Positions 1 to 7,032 of a DNA stretch of 9,079 bases are shown here, in pieces. The stretch lies in assembly GCA_934699135.1 (NCBI GenBank), contig CAKUVM010000057.1, forward strand, positions 1 through 9,079, in the 5' to 3' direction. Both the position numbers and the translations under genes were made by a program. How positions within the stretch are numbered: the stretch's first letter is position 1; every line of letters begins with the position of its first letter. The stretch comes from an uncultured Bacteroidales bacterium (lineage in GTDB: Bacteria; Bacteroidota; Bacteroidia; Bacteroidales; Marinilabiliaceae). The notes under the pieces were generated by a model. That model searched no databases, had not been told where the DNA came from, and was given only the letters and a program-made list of their open reading frames with translations.

Positions 1-3000
1 GTCTCAAGTTCCACCACCCTGCGGTTCATATTCTGCATCGGGTAACGAGAAGCCTCCTGCATGTCGTCTCGGGGGACGTTGAACGTCCACAGCGTGGGGT
101 CGGAGAACTTGAACAGATTCTCGTCCGCGGCCCAATTTTCCCACTCCTCGTACTCTCCGTCTCCCCAGTCCTTCACGTAATTCGTCGTGACGATGAGGTT
201 CTTGTCTCGTTCGCACCAGTCAGATTCTTCAAAACCATATTTCAAGCTGTCTCCGCCAACCACGACGCTGAAAGAAAGCCCTACGTCAGCCCCCTCCGTC
301 AAGTTCGGAGCGCAGAGCACGCGCTCCTCCTTGCCATCGCTGCTTGCCACCATATAGCCAATCTTCAGGTCAGGGGCAGCGACCTCCGTACCCGTGAAAT
401 TAGGGAAACAGATGGCCTCCGAAAGGTCAAATAAGCTACTACTATTCGCACTCCTAATGTAACAATCGGAGATTGTCCCGTGATTGTCAGCCACAAGGCC
501 GGCCAGATGGAAACTGCGGATGAATTCTGTTGAACTCATCTGCCTTCCGGACTCTAGGCCATTGTCATTTCCATGCCAAGCCGCTCCCACGCCACAGTTG
601 GAGATGGAGCCATGGTTCACAGCCACAAGTCCGCCATATTTAACGTCCAGCCCGTGGCTTATGGCTGTCTCGTATCCGATGTCTATTTTGGCGCTGACCT
701 CACAGTTCCCAATGGAACCGTAGTTCTGGGTCGCTACGAAACCGAAGCTTGATGTCTGAGGAAGTATGAAAAACCAATCGGGCCCTTGCAAAATGAGGTT
801 GCGGACAGCTCCCTCTTCCTCAATGCGGCCTATAAGCCCGCCATCGAAGTTATATATCCTGTGACCATTGCCGTTCAGAGTGCCAGTGAGGCGTGCGAGC
901 GAGACGCTCACGTTATTCTCATTTTTGCTGGCGAGGTCAGTCATGTCTATGTCGCTCTCAATCTCCACGCCATCGAACTCCGCGCCCTCGTCTTGCGCCA
1001 AGCAAAGCTCGAACCACTCGTCCATTGACGCCACATGGGCCACGCCGTCCTTAATGCGTAGGTTATCAAACCGCGCGGTGGGGTCAACACCCATGAGTGG
1101 CAGCGGAGAGCGAAAACCGGCATTGGTCGTGAGCAATCTGTCGAAGCCCCATTTTTTTGCCCCAGCCTCACCGAAAAGGTCTATGAGGTCGAGCCGGCCA
1201 GGCATTTCCACGGCTATAGAGGGCATAACATCCTTATCTTCAGCCCAAGAGAGCGTTCCCTTGGCGGAGCCTGCGGAGATGACCGCGCCATCGTTCACGC
1301 CATCGCGGTAGGTGTATGACCTGTCATTCACGTCATACGTGCCGTATGAGCAGTAGACATTGGACATATTGCCAGTGTTGCGCCCAACGGCGTAGCTCAC
1401 AACAAAAGGAATCTCGGATCCCGTGAATGTTGTGTCCTCTACGGAAAGGCCATTCTCCGACCATGTGAGCTTGAGGGGAGTCTCGTAGCTAAACCAATAA
1501 TTTTCACCCGTCCTGATGTCAAGAATGGAATTTTTCAACTCGCCGTCAGACGTTCCCGCCAAACAGCCGATATAGATGGCAGACGGACAGAAATATGCCG
1601 TGGTTCCACTTTCCACGTCGATAAGCACGCCCCGAGCCGAAGTGGACGTTATGCTGCCATGGTTCATGCCGACAATTCCTCCCAGGGCGACCTCATCATC
1701 TTCACCTAGGTATTGAGACAAGATGTCAGAGACACTGGCTTTCAGCGTGCCCCCGACTATGCAGTTGTCTATGGATCCGTAGTTCTTGGTGGCAAGCAGG
1801 CCGAAGCACGGGGTGTTGACGCCATCGGCGTTGGAAGACAGTCGCAGGTTGCGCACCACGCCACTTTTACCAATCTCCTCAACTGGCGGGAGGATGGGCT
1901 TGGACCCATCGCTAGGGTAATAATTAAAATTCAAGGTATGGGCGTTGCCCTCCAGAGTGGCGTTCATCTCCCCGCGGATTGGGTATGCGGAGACGATGGT
2001 TTGCATAGAGCCATCGATAGAGACTGTGTCCCTGCTCAGATCTGCCAAGATGTCGATTGTCTTGACATCGGCCACGTCCAAAGCGTCGCTAAGCCTGTTC
2101 CACTGCGAGACTGTGGACACGGAAGCCACGCCGTCCTGCACCTTGAGCGGCCCGAAGTCATGAGCCTTGCCCATGGTCGGGACGGGGGCGCGGAAATTGC
2201 CGTAGCCGCGCGAGGTGGTGTCTGACGTGTAGTATGAGTGGTTGAATGTCCAAAGTGACGGATCCGAGAAAGCCAACTCGGAGTGCCTTGGGAAATCGGA
2301 CTTAAGCGGTTGGATGGCGGCATCGTCAATAATGAACCTGCCCTCGGCGGAGATGCCGGAGGTGCCTCCGTTATAAAGTGTCACAGAGCCAGCCCCCCAG
2401 CCCCACATGTTTTCATAGCCATCGCCGGCGTCATCTAACATTTCGCGCGGGCAGAAGATGGAGGATACCTTGCCCTCGTCAAATCCCACAGGGATGCCGA
2501 ACCGAATATCGATCTGCTCACTAGATGTGGGGGCGCCAGCCGTGGTGTCCCAGCAGGAAACATACAAGTCACGGCCGCCTTGGCCACCATAGCTCTCCTC
2601 CACATACGTCAGAATTGGGCTGACACCCAATGAGTTGCCAATTCGGTCGGCGCAATCGACGAAACAGTCGTTCACGACGCCCTTGTTGTAGCCTGCTATG
2701 GCGCCGACATATATGCGCCTGGGGCAAACTCCGTTGTCCAGATCCGCCTCCAGCGCCATGATGCGGATCTGAGAGCCTGTGTAGCACCTCTCCACCGTGC
2801 CGTAGTTCTCGCCCACAACGCCACCCGCGGCAATGAGTCTGGCCTCGGCGTCTACATAGCTGAAAGCGGAGACGAGATTCATCTCCATCCGCCCCATAAT
2901 GACGCAGTCAGAGATGAAGCCTCGGTTCACGCGAGCCACCATACCCGCGGCGGCCTCAGTGCCATAAATCGTAGAATTGGGCTCGTTGGTGTGGTAGGTG

Positions 3001-3425
3001 GGCGTGACCTTGAGGTTCTTCACGCTTCCTCCCTCGCCAATGGTGCCAAAGATTGGCTCTGCGCTGTTGACAATGGCATGTCCCTTGCCGTCGAACGGGA
3101 CGTTGAGATCGACGCCTGCACCACATTGCGAAATGTCGATGTCCGCTGCCAGCTCGACGCTCTTGATTTCAGTTTTGCCCTCGGCCATGTCGTTGACCAG
3201 CCGCTGCCAGCCCTCGGCGGTGCCGACGCGAGCCACGCCGGCAGAGACCTCGTAGCCGTCGGTCGAGTTGTCAAGGTCGCCGTCTGGCTCGGCCTCGTCA
3301 TCGCCAAAAAGGAAAGCCCCGCTCACGCCGGCCCACAGCTCAACCTCGGCAAGTGAGCGAACCGCCGAGTAGACCGTGCCCAGTGCCAAGAAGGCGAGCA
3401 GGAAAGGCAGTAGTTTTCTCTTCAT
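1..3425 (-). CDS. Large secreted GLUG-motif protein, three-module (C-terminus beyond window)
   Basis: The frame is open without a stop from an ATG at 3425-3423 to the left edge, giving 1141 codons; the 3' end lies outside the window. The N-terminus is a Sec signal peptide: basic MKRK, a hydrophobic stretch of about residues 5-19, and likely cleavage after A21 or A26. An acidic linker (about 42-56) follows. The mature part has three modules of about 365 residues, each opening with a conserved Trp segment (W73, W442, W804) and closing with another (W392, W759, W1113; the first and third read SDPxLWTFN). GLUG-type motifs (PF07581-like) lie at about 161-174, 201-214 and 241-254 in module 1, around 548 and 589 in module 2, and around 901, 938 and 982 in module 3; forms such as GGVVGENYGTVERC are typical. 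GLUG proteins are usually surface or secreted, often adhesin-like, and a beta-helical fold is likely. The ligand is unknown. No catalytic motif was recognised. Frame and family are firm; function is inference. Confidence 0.88.
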   Translation of the reverse strand, partial: MKRKLLPFLLAFLALGTVYSAVRSLAEVELWAGVSGAFLFGDDEAEPDGDLDNSTDGYEVSAGVARVGTAEGWQRLVNDMAEGKTEIKSVELAADIDISQCGAGVDLNVPFDGKGHAIVNSAEPIFGTIGEGGSVKNLKVTPTYHTNEPNSTIYGTEAAAGMVARVNRGFISDCVIMGRMEMNLVSAFSYVDAEARLIAAGGVVGENYGTVERCYTGSQIRIMALEADLDNGVCPRRIYVGAIAGYNKGVVNDCFVDCADRIGNSLGVSPILTYVEESYGGQGGRDLYVSCWDTTAGAPTSSEQIDIRFGIPVGFDEGKVSSIFCPREMLDDAGDGYENMWGWGAGSVTLYNGGTSGISAEGRFIIDDAAIQPLKSDFPRHSELAFSDPSLWTFNHSYYTSDTTSRGYGNFRAPVPTMGKAHDFGPLKVQDGVASVSTVSQWNRLSDALDVADVKTIDILADLSRDTVSIDGSMQTIVSAYPIRGEMNATLEGNAHTLNFNYYPSDGSKPILPPVEEIGKSGVVRNLRLSSNADGVNTPCFGLLATKNYGSIDNCIVGGTLKASVSDILSQYLGEDDEVALGGIVGMNHGSITSTSARGVLIDVESGTTAYFCPSAIYIGCLAGTSDGELKNSILDIRTGENYWFSYETPLKLTWSENGLSVEDTTFTGSEIPFVVSYAVGRNTGNMSNVYCSYGTYDVNDRSYTYRDGVNDGAVISAGSAKGTLSWAEDKDVMPSIAVEMPGRLDLIDLFGEAGAKKWGFDRLLTTNAGFRSPLPLMGVDPTARFDNLRIKDGVAHVASMDEWFELCLAQDEGAEFDGVEIESDIDMTDLASKNENNVSVSLARLTGTLNGNGHRIYNFDGGLIGRIEEEGAVRNLILQGPDWFFILPQTSSFGFVATQNYGSIGNCEVSAKIDIGYETAISHGLDVKYGGLVAVNHGSISNCGVGAAWHGNDNGLESGRQMSSTEFIRSFHLAGLVADNHGTISDCYIRSANSSSLFDLSEAICFPNFTGTEVAAPDLKIGYMVASSDGKEERVLCAPNLTEGADVGLSFSVVVGGDSLKYGFEESDWCERDKNLIVTTNYVKDWGDGEYEEWENWAADENLFKFSDPTLWTFNVPRDDMQEASRYPMQNMNRRVVELE
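3..3236 (-). repeat. Three tandem ~365-residue protein modules in the GLUG protein
   Basis: Approximate limits are module 1 at 2130-3236 (residues 64-432), module 2 at 1044-2129 (433-794) and module 3 at 3-1043 (795 onward). The modules start with related segments: VARVGTAEGWQRL, VASVSTVSQWNRL and VAHVASMDEWFEL. Each then has a predicted beta-strand ending in a short Asp-containing motif (ADIDIS, ADLSRD, SDIDMT), a (D/E/N)GxxH segment (FDGKGHAIVN, LEGNAHTLNF, LNGNGHRIYNF) and several GLUG motifs. The opening Trp residues are 369 and 362 residues apart and the closing ones 367 and 354. The repeats are clear in protein but diverged in DNA, so the duplication is old. Boundaries are good to perhaps ten residues. 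Confidence 0.8.
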
Positions 3426-3496
3426 AATTCTTTTTCGTAGAAATGGATTTTGCAAAACCTTGGCGGAATCTCACCGCAAGGGATGAACAACAAGCA

Positions 3497-3504
3497 CAAA
3501 GATA
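3497..3504 (-). promoter_or_regulatory. Bacteroidota-type -7 promoter box for the GLUG gene
   Basis: Read on the minus strand this is TATCTTTG, a full match to the Bacteroidota -7 consensus TAnnTTTG. It would place the transcript start near 3490 and leave a leader of roughly 65 bases before the ATG at 3425. A good -33 TTTG is not seen at the usual spacing; the nearest candidate is a TTTA at 3520-3523. The same octamer precedes the methyltransferase gene at a similar distance. Confidence 0.55.
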
Positions 3505-3565
3505 ACAGGCAAACGGCGGTAAAGTTTTAGCTAAAGACACCTTTTTTATCGCAGAACGTACATAA

Positions 3566-3614
3566 TTGCGCATTTGACACAAAATTGCGCCCACGCCTCA
3601 CAGCCTTGCGCCCA
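3566..3614. repeat. Three evenly spaced TTGCGC direct repeats upstream of the GLUG promoter
   Basis: On the plus strand TTGCGC occurs at 3566, 3585 and 3606, so starts are 19 and 21 bases apart, close to two helical turns each. The first two copies share the longer AATTGCGC (3564-3571 and 3583-3590); the last two share TTGCGCCCA (3585-3593 and 3606-3614). They lie about 75-125 bases upstream of the inferred transcript start, a usual place for an activator site. Direct repeats are the common target form of AraC-type regulators, and the neighbouring kinase carries such a domain. That it binds here is inference. Confidence 0.4.
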
Positions 3615-3957
3615 TAGCAATCGCGACAAAAGGGAACGGCCCCGAGATTCACATCTCGAAGCCGCCTCAACTACTAGAAGTATGGATAGAAATGAAGTAT
3701 AAAGTCAGCTAACCCCGAAGATTGTTCAAGAGGCCGCGCCCGCCGCGACGCAGCGACAAACGGCCGTATGCGGCGAGCAGGCCGTCTTCACAGCCCCGCT
3801 AACCCGCCCCTTCTCGGCACGTTTGGCGTTTTAAACTTGGTCTTTTAGCCGGCAATGTGATGAAGAGTACAGCCACCTCAGGGGTTGCGGCAGGCTCTCC
3901 CAACCTTCGGGAAAGCTTCGCAAATTTAGCTCGGCGGTCCGCGGCGCGGTATATCAA

Positions 3958-3986
3958 AACGTACATCTTATGTCTTTAAACGTACA
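3958..3986. repeat. AACGTACA direct repeat pair (third copy at 3555)
   Basis: AACGTACA occurs at 3958-3965 and 3979-3986, 21 bases apart, just beyond the kinase terminator. A third copy, extended to AACGTACAT as in the first, lies about 400 bases away at 3555-3563 beside the TTGCGC repeats. The shared words are short, so this may be a remnant of a dispersed intergenic element, a protein-binding site, or chance. Confidence 0.3.
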
Positions 3987-4012
3987 AAAGAGACGCGCCA
4001 CGGCGTCTCTTT
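3987..4012 (-). terminator. Rho-independent terminator of the kinase gene
   Basis: A perfect 10-bp inverted repeat (AAAGAGACGC at 3987-3996 pairing with 4003-4012) encloses a 6-base loop. On the minus strand the stem ends in a run of four T within TTTTGTACG, fitting a factor-independent terminator for the leftward kinase gene. The TAA stop of that gene (4013-4011) overlaps the base of the stem. This hairpin is good evidence that the GLUG gene downstream is not simply in the kinase operon. Confidence 0.75.
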
Positions 4013-6863
4013 ACGCTTTGCCACATCGCGACCCTTGCGATCGGAACTGCGTGGGCGTCATGCCCGTGTGCCTCTTGAAGAGTTGACAAAAATATGCCAT
4101 GCCCGCAATGCCGCACTCCATGGCCACGTCTCCCACCGCCTTGTCAGTCTGCGCGAGCAGCTCCTTAGCTTTGGCGATGCGCACCTGCGCCACCAAGACG
4201 GACGTGCTGACCCCGCAGAGGGCGTTCACCTTGCGGTTGAGCTGGTGGCGCGTCATGCAGAGGCGGCTAGCCACCTCGTTCACGTCCACCTCGCCGCTGG
4301 GCATCAGCTCCCGCACAATGTCACCCACCTTTGCCACGAAACGCGCGTCGACATCGGGCATTTGCGCAAGCGCGTCGGGCTGGCTCTTTTCTTCGTCTCG
4401 CGTCACCGCCATTCGTGAGAATTTCTCCCGCAGCGCCTTGCGGCTCTCCAGCAGTTTCTCCACTCGCAGCCGCAGCTCGTCAGCGTGGAACGGCTTCTCC
4501 AGATAGGCGTCGGCCCCCGCCTCGAGCCCCGCCAGCCGGTCATCGAGCGTCACCCTGGCCGTCACCATAATGACGGGTATGTGGGACGTGAGCGGAGACT
4601 CGCGTATTTTACGGCAAAGCTCCAGGCCGCTTACGCCTGGCATCATGACATCAGTAATGACGATGTCTGGCACCAACTCTTGCGCCTTGGCCAAGCCGCC
4701 GCCGCCATCGGAGGCGTAGGTCACCCTATAACCTTGACCGAGCTGACGGCCAATGTAGTAGGCCACATCGGCCGTGTCTTCAACCACGAGGACGGTCGGG
4801 GCTTCCCCTCCATCCGCCGGCCCGTCATCTTGTGGAGAGGCGGCCTCCTCGGGCACACTGGCAACGCAACACGGACGCGGAGCGCAGGCCGAAGCCGTCG
4901 CGCCGTGAGCGGGGCCCGAGGGGATGACCACACTGAATGTGGTGCCGCAGCCAGGCGCGGAAGAGACGCGCACAGTCCACCCCATGGCACTTGCCGCCAG
5001 GCGCACGAGAGAGAGGCCTATTCCCGTGCCAATGGCCTTGGCTTCGGTCGGGGCCTGATAGAAAGGCTCAAAGACGCGGGACTGCTGATCTGGCGTCATG
5101 CCCACGCCGGTGTCCTTGACACGGACAACGACGCAGCCGCCAACCTTTTGGGCGGAAAGCGTCACGCGGCCCCCAGGCGGGGTGAATTTTATGGCGTTGG
5201 ATATGAGGTTGGCGCATATCTTCTCCACATAGTCCGGCACAAAGTCGGCAGCGTCGGCCGTCTCAATCTGCGTGGTAAGGGTCAGGCCCTTGCGCGCAGC
5301 ATAGTCAACATAACCATCGGCCACGGCCTTGAAGAGCGAGGCCACGTCTCCCCTGTGCCACTGCGGCTTGGCCATGCCGGAGGCTTGAGAGAGTTTGGCA
5401 ATGTCCAGCAACTGGTTGATGAGCGTCAGCAAACTGTGGGAATGGCGAATGATGGACTCGGCATCGCGCCTCACCTCGGCAGGCGTCGTGCCGTCGCCCA
5501 AAATGTCTTGCGCGGCAGATGTTATGACAGAGAGCGGGGTTCGGAACTCATGCGTGACGTTGGTGAAAAAGCGGTCTTTCATCTTTTGCGCCTCCGCTCC
5601 CATCCGCTGTTGGCGCGTCCTGATCTTGAGCCAGTAGACCACAAGGAGGAGAGCGGCCGCCACGACAATGAGCAGAATGATAAAGACTGCGAAGCCAAGC
5701 TCTTTGTTTGCCCTCTCCTTTTCCGCCTGCAGCTCGGCCCTGTCAATGCGTCGCTGCTGGCGCGCGCGATCCAGCCCCGTTCGAACCTTTTGCACTTCGT
5801 TGATGGTGGCGGCACTCGCCAAGCTATCAGAATATGCGTCGGCCAACTTATAGGCTTCCAAGGCCTTGGCGGGCTCGCCACGTTCAGAGTAGAGCTGATA
5901 ATAGAGCCTGAAGATGCCCGCCAGATGCTCCAGCGAGCCAATGCGCTCGGCCGTGGAGCGCGCCTGCGCCAGATATTGGAGCGCTCGCCCGTCTGCCCGC
6001 GCGGCAATGCACACCCTGGCCATGGCCATACGAGGCGTGAGGGCGTGCCACACGTCATTGGTCTCGCTCATGATGGAACAGGCCTTCTCATACTCATTCA
6101 GAGCCGCGGGCAAGTCCCCATATTTTTCTCGTATGCCGCCCAAATATGTGTGGCACAAGGCGATGCCGATTTCGGAGTTAATCTGCTTGTTGAACGAGAG
6201 CGACGTGTCATAATAAATGAGCGCGGAGTCGTACTGCCCTCGACACTCAAAGATGTTGCCGAGGTTGGCATAGTTGATGGCCAGGCCCAAGTCCGAGCGC
6301 AAGTCCGCCTCGCCGGCCATGGCCCTGCGGAAATAAAGCTCGGCGAGCGGATAGTTGCCAAGGCTCATGTATATGTTGCCCAACCCGTTGAGCGACTTGA
6401 CATAGCATTTCTCAAAAGAGGCGGAATCGGCTCTGTGGGCCGAGGCGAAATCGAGGGCTTGGTAATGAGCCTCGGCAGCGGCGGCGTTCATCCCCAACCT
6501 GCGGTAGTCAGTACCGATGTTATTGAGCGAGACCGCCGTAAGGAGCGAGTCTTGAATGGATTGGGCGGCCGATATGGCATGGTTGTGCGCAATGATGGCA
6601 TCGGCGAAGCGACTTGCGTCACGATATATCTTACCCAATTTATTCGCCACCACGCACAGTGACGCGTTGTCACCCTCCATGCGCAAGCTGTCCATCATCG
6701 ACTTGAGCGCAGTCGTGTCCGAGGGGACGTCTTCGAGCCGCGCCCCTCGGCACTCCGCAGTGTCGCTGTTTTTGCGGCATGAGCCGAAGAGCGACGTCGC
6801 GGCCAAGGCCATCAGGCACATAATAAAGGTTTGGCGCATCAGTTTTTCGTTTTCACGGCGCAT
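4011..6863 (-). CDS. TPR hybrid sensor histidine kinase/response regulator with AraC-type HTH
   Basis: A one-protein signalling system of 950 residues. It begins with a signal or lipoprotein-like segment (hydrophobic 11-26, then SLFGSC with C29 as a possible but non-ideal lipobox). About six TPR repeats (roughly 72-345) probably form the periplasmic sensor. A Gln/Arg/Glu-rich helix (353-388) leads to a membrane segment (389-412). The kinase has the phosphorylated H438 in THEFRTP, N-box N552/N556, G1 DTGVG (584-588) and G2 GTGIG (612-616). An Ala/Pro/Cys-rich linker (650-688) precedes a receiver with E695/D696, phospho-acceptor D738, T768 and K790. The C-terminal AraC-type domain has helix-turn-helix regions near 861-879 and 910-941. 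All key residues are present, so it should be active. Known relatives control neighbouring transport or surface genes; here the GLUG gene is the obvious candidate. M9 (codon at 6839-6837) may be the real start, since it gives a more typical signal sequence. Confidence 0.93.
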   Translation of the reverse strand: MRRENEKLMRQTFIMCLMALAATSLFGSCRKNSDTAECRGARLEDVPSDTTALKSMMDSLRMEGDNASLCVVANKLGKIYRDASRFADAIIAHNHAISAAQSIQDSLLTAVSLNNIGTDYRRLGMNAAAAEAHYQALDFASAHRADSASFEKCYVKSLNGLGNIYMSLGNYPLAELYFRRAMAGEADLRSDLGLAINYANLGNIFECRGQYDSALIYYDTSLSFNKQINSEIGIALCHTYLGGIREKYGDLPAALNEYEKACSIMSETNDVWHALTPRMAMARVCIAARADGRALQYLAQARSTAERIGSLEHLAGIFRLYYQLYSERGEPAKALEAYKLADAYSDSLASAATINEVQKVRTGLDRARQQRRIDRAELQAEKERANKELGFAVFIILLIVVAAALLLVVYWLKIRTRQQRMGAEAQKMKDRFFTNVTHEFRTPLSVITSAAQDILGDGTTPAEVRRDAESIIRHSHSLLTLINQLLDIAKLSQASGMAKPQWHRGDVASLFKAVADGYVDYAARKGLTLTTQIETADAADFVPDYVEKICANLISNAIKFTPPGGRVTLSAQKVGGCVVVRVKDTGVGMTPDQQSRVFEPFYQAPTEAKAIGTGIGLSLVRLAASAMGWTVRVSSAPGCGTTFSVVIPSGPAHGATASACAPRPCCVASVPEEAASPQDDGPADGGEAPTVLVVEDTADVAYYIGRQLGQGYRVTYASDGGGGLAKAQELVPDIVITDVMMPGVSGLELCRKIRESPLTSHIPVIMVTARVTLDDRLAGLEAGADAYLEKPFHADELRLRVEKLLESRKALREKFSRMAVTRDEEKSQPDALAQMPDVDARFVAKVGDIVRELMPSGEVDVNEVASRLCMTRHQLNRKVNALCGVSTSVLVAQVRIAKAKELLAQTDKAVGDVAMECGIAGMAYFCQLFKRHTGMTPTQFRSQGSRCGKA

Positions 6864-6877
6864 GGTCTCGCATGCGC
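6858..6877 (-). promoter_or_regulatory. Hairpin spanning the first possible start codon of the kinase
   Basis: On the minus strand GCGCATG (6877-6871) and CATGCGC (6864-6858) form a perfect 7-bp stem with a 6-base loop. The upstream-most ATG of the kinase (6863-6861) is inside the second arm, so it would be paired in the mRNA. A second in-frame ATG with the same following bases (ATGCGCC, from 6839) lies outside the hairpin. This supports the later start or a fold that limits translation. Confidence 0.35.
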
Positions 6878-7032
6878 TGTAACTTTTGCTTTTACGAAGT
6901 CTTCTTGCGTTTGTTCAGAAAAAGAACGGCACGCCTTGCGAAAAATCACAGACAGAAAAACATATTTCAAAATCTATATCTTTGCGCTGAGGACGTGTCG
7001 CGTCAATTTCAAACCCAACCCCTGCAAGTGAA
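6864..7032. promoter_or_regulatory. Divergent intergenic region between kinase and methyltransferase
   Basis: These 169 bases must hold the start signals for both the leftward kinase and the rightward R-M genes. The rightward -7 box is good (6977-6984). For the leftward gene I see only a near-match, TAGATTTTG on the minus strand at 6976-6968, with one extra base in the spacer and no TTTG at the right distance. The two would sit back to back, so the promoters could interfere. An in-frame TGA about 50 bases upstream of the first kinase ATG closes that reading frame. Confidence 0.4.
6977..6984 (+). promoter_or_regulatory. Bacteroidota-type -7 promoter box for the R-M cassette
   Basis: TATCTTTG matches the TAnnTTTG consensus fully and lies 48 bases before the methyltransferase ATG, predicting a leader of about 40 bases. 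No clear -33 TTTG is present about 20 bases upstream. The sequence between the box and the ATG (ending CCCTGCAAGTGAA) has no Shine-Dalgarno, which is normal in this phylum. Confidence 0.55.

Larger units (their letters stand above)
3426..4010. other. Intergenic region between the kinase and GLUG genes
   Basis: No convincing gene, tRNA or other structured RNA was found in these 585 bases. Besides the promoter, TTGCGC repeats and terminator listed separately, there is a perfect 6-bp hairpin with a 4-base loop at 3643-3658 (CGAGAT/ATCTCG) lacking a T-run, and a weak 6-bp inverted repeat with a 14-base loop (ACGGCC at 3760-3765, GGCCGT at 3780-3785). A 39-codon plus-strand frame at 3860-3979 (starting MKSTATSG) is in a G+C-rich stretch and has no visible ribosome site or partner, so I do not call it a gene. 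The length is greater than a simple promoter needs. Confidence 0.6.

Noticed and set aside
1713..2225. A 170-codon plus-strand frame and several shorter ones opposite the GLUG gene
   Set aside because: The minus-strand frame runs unbroken from 3425 to the edge with regularly spaced GLUG motifs; the plus-strand frames have no recognisable content.
3340..3594. An 84-codon minus-strand frame overlapping the start of the GLUG gene
   Set aside because: It crosses the inferred promoter and the GLUG signal peptide in another frame and shows no domain features.
3780..3960. Possible tRNA or structured RNA
   Set aside because: No T-loop sequence, acceptor pairing or cloverleaf could be drawn; only short weak hairpins are present.
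3860..3979. A 39-codon plus-strand frame (MKSTATSG start) as a small protein gene
   Set aside because: There is no promoter, ribosome site or partner gene to support it. It is kept only as an observation.
4485..6662. A 725-codon open frame on the plus strand opposite the kinase gene
   Set aside because: It is antisense to a protein with all domain motifs intact. Its translation is rich in Arg, Gly and His without recognisable domains, as expected for the shadow of a G+C-rich gene.
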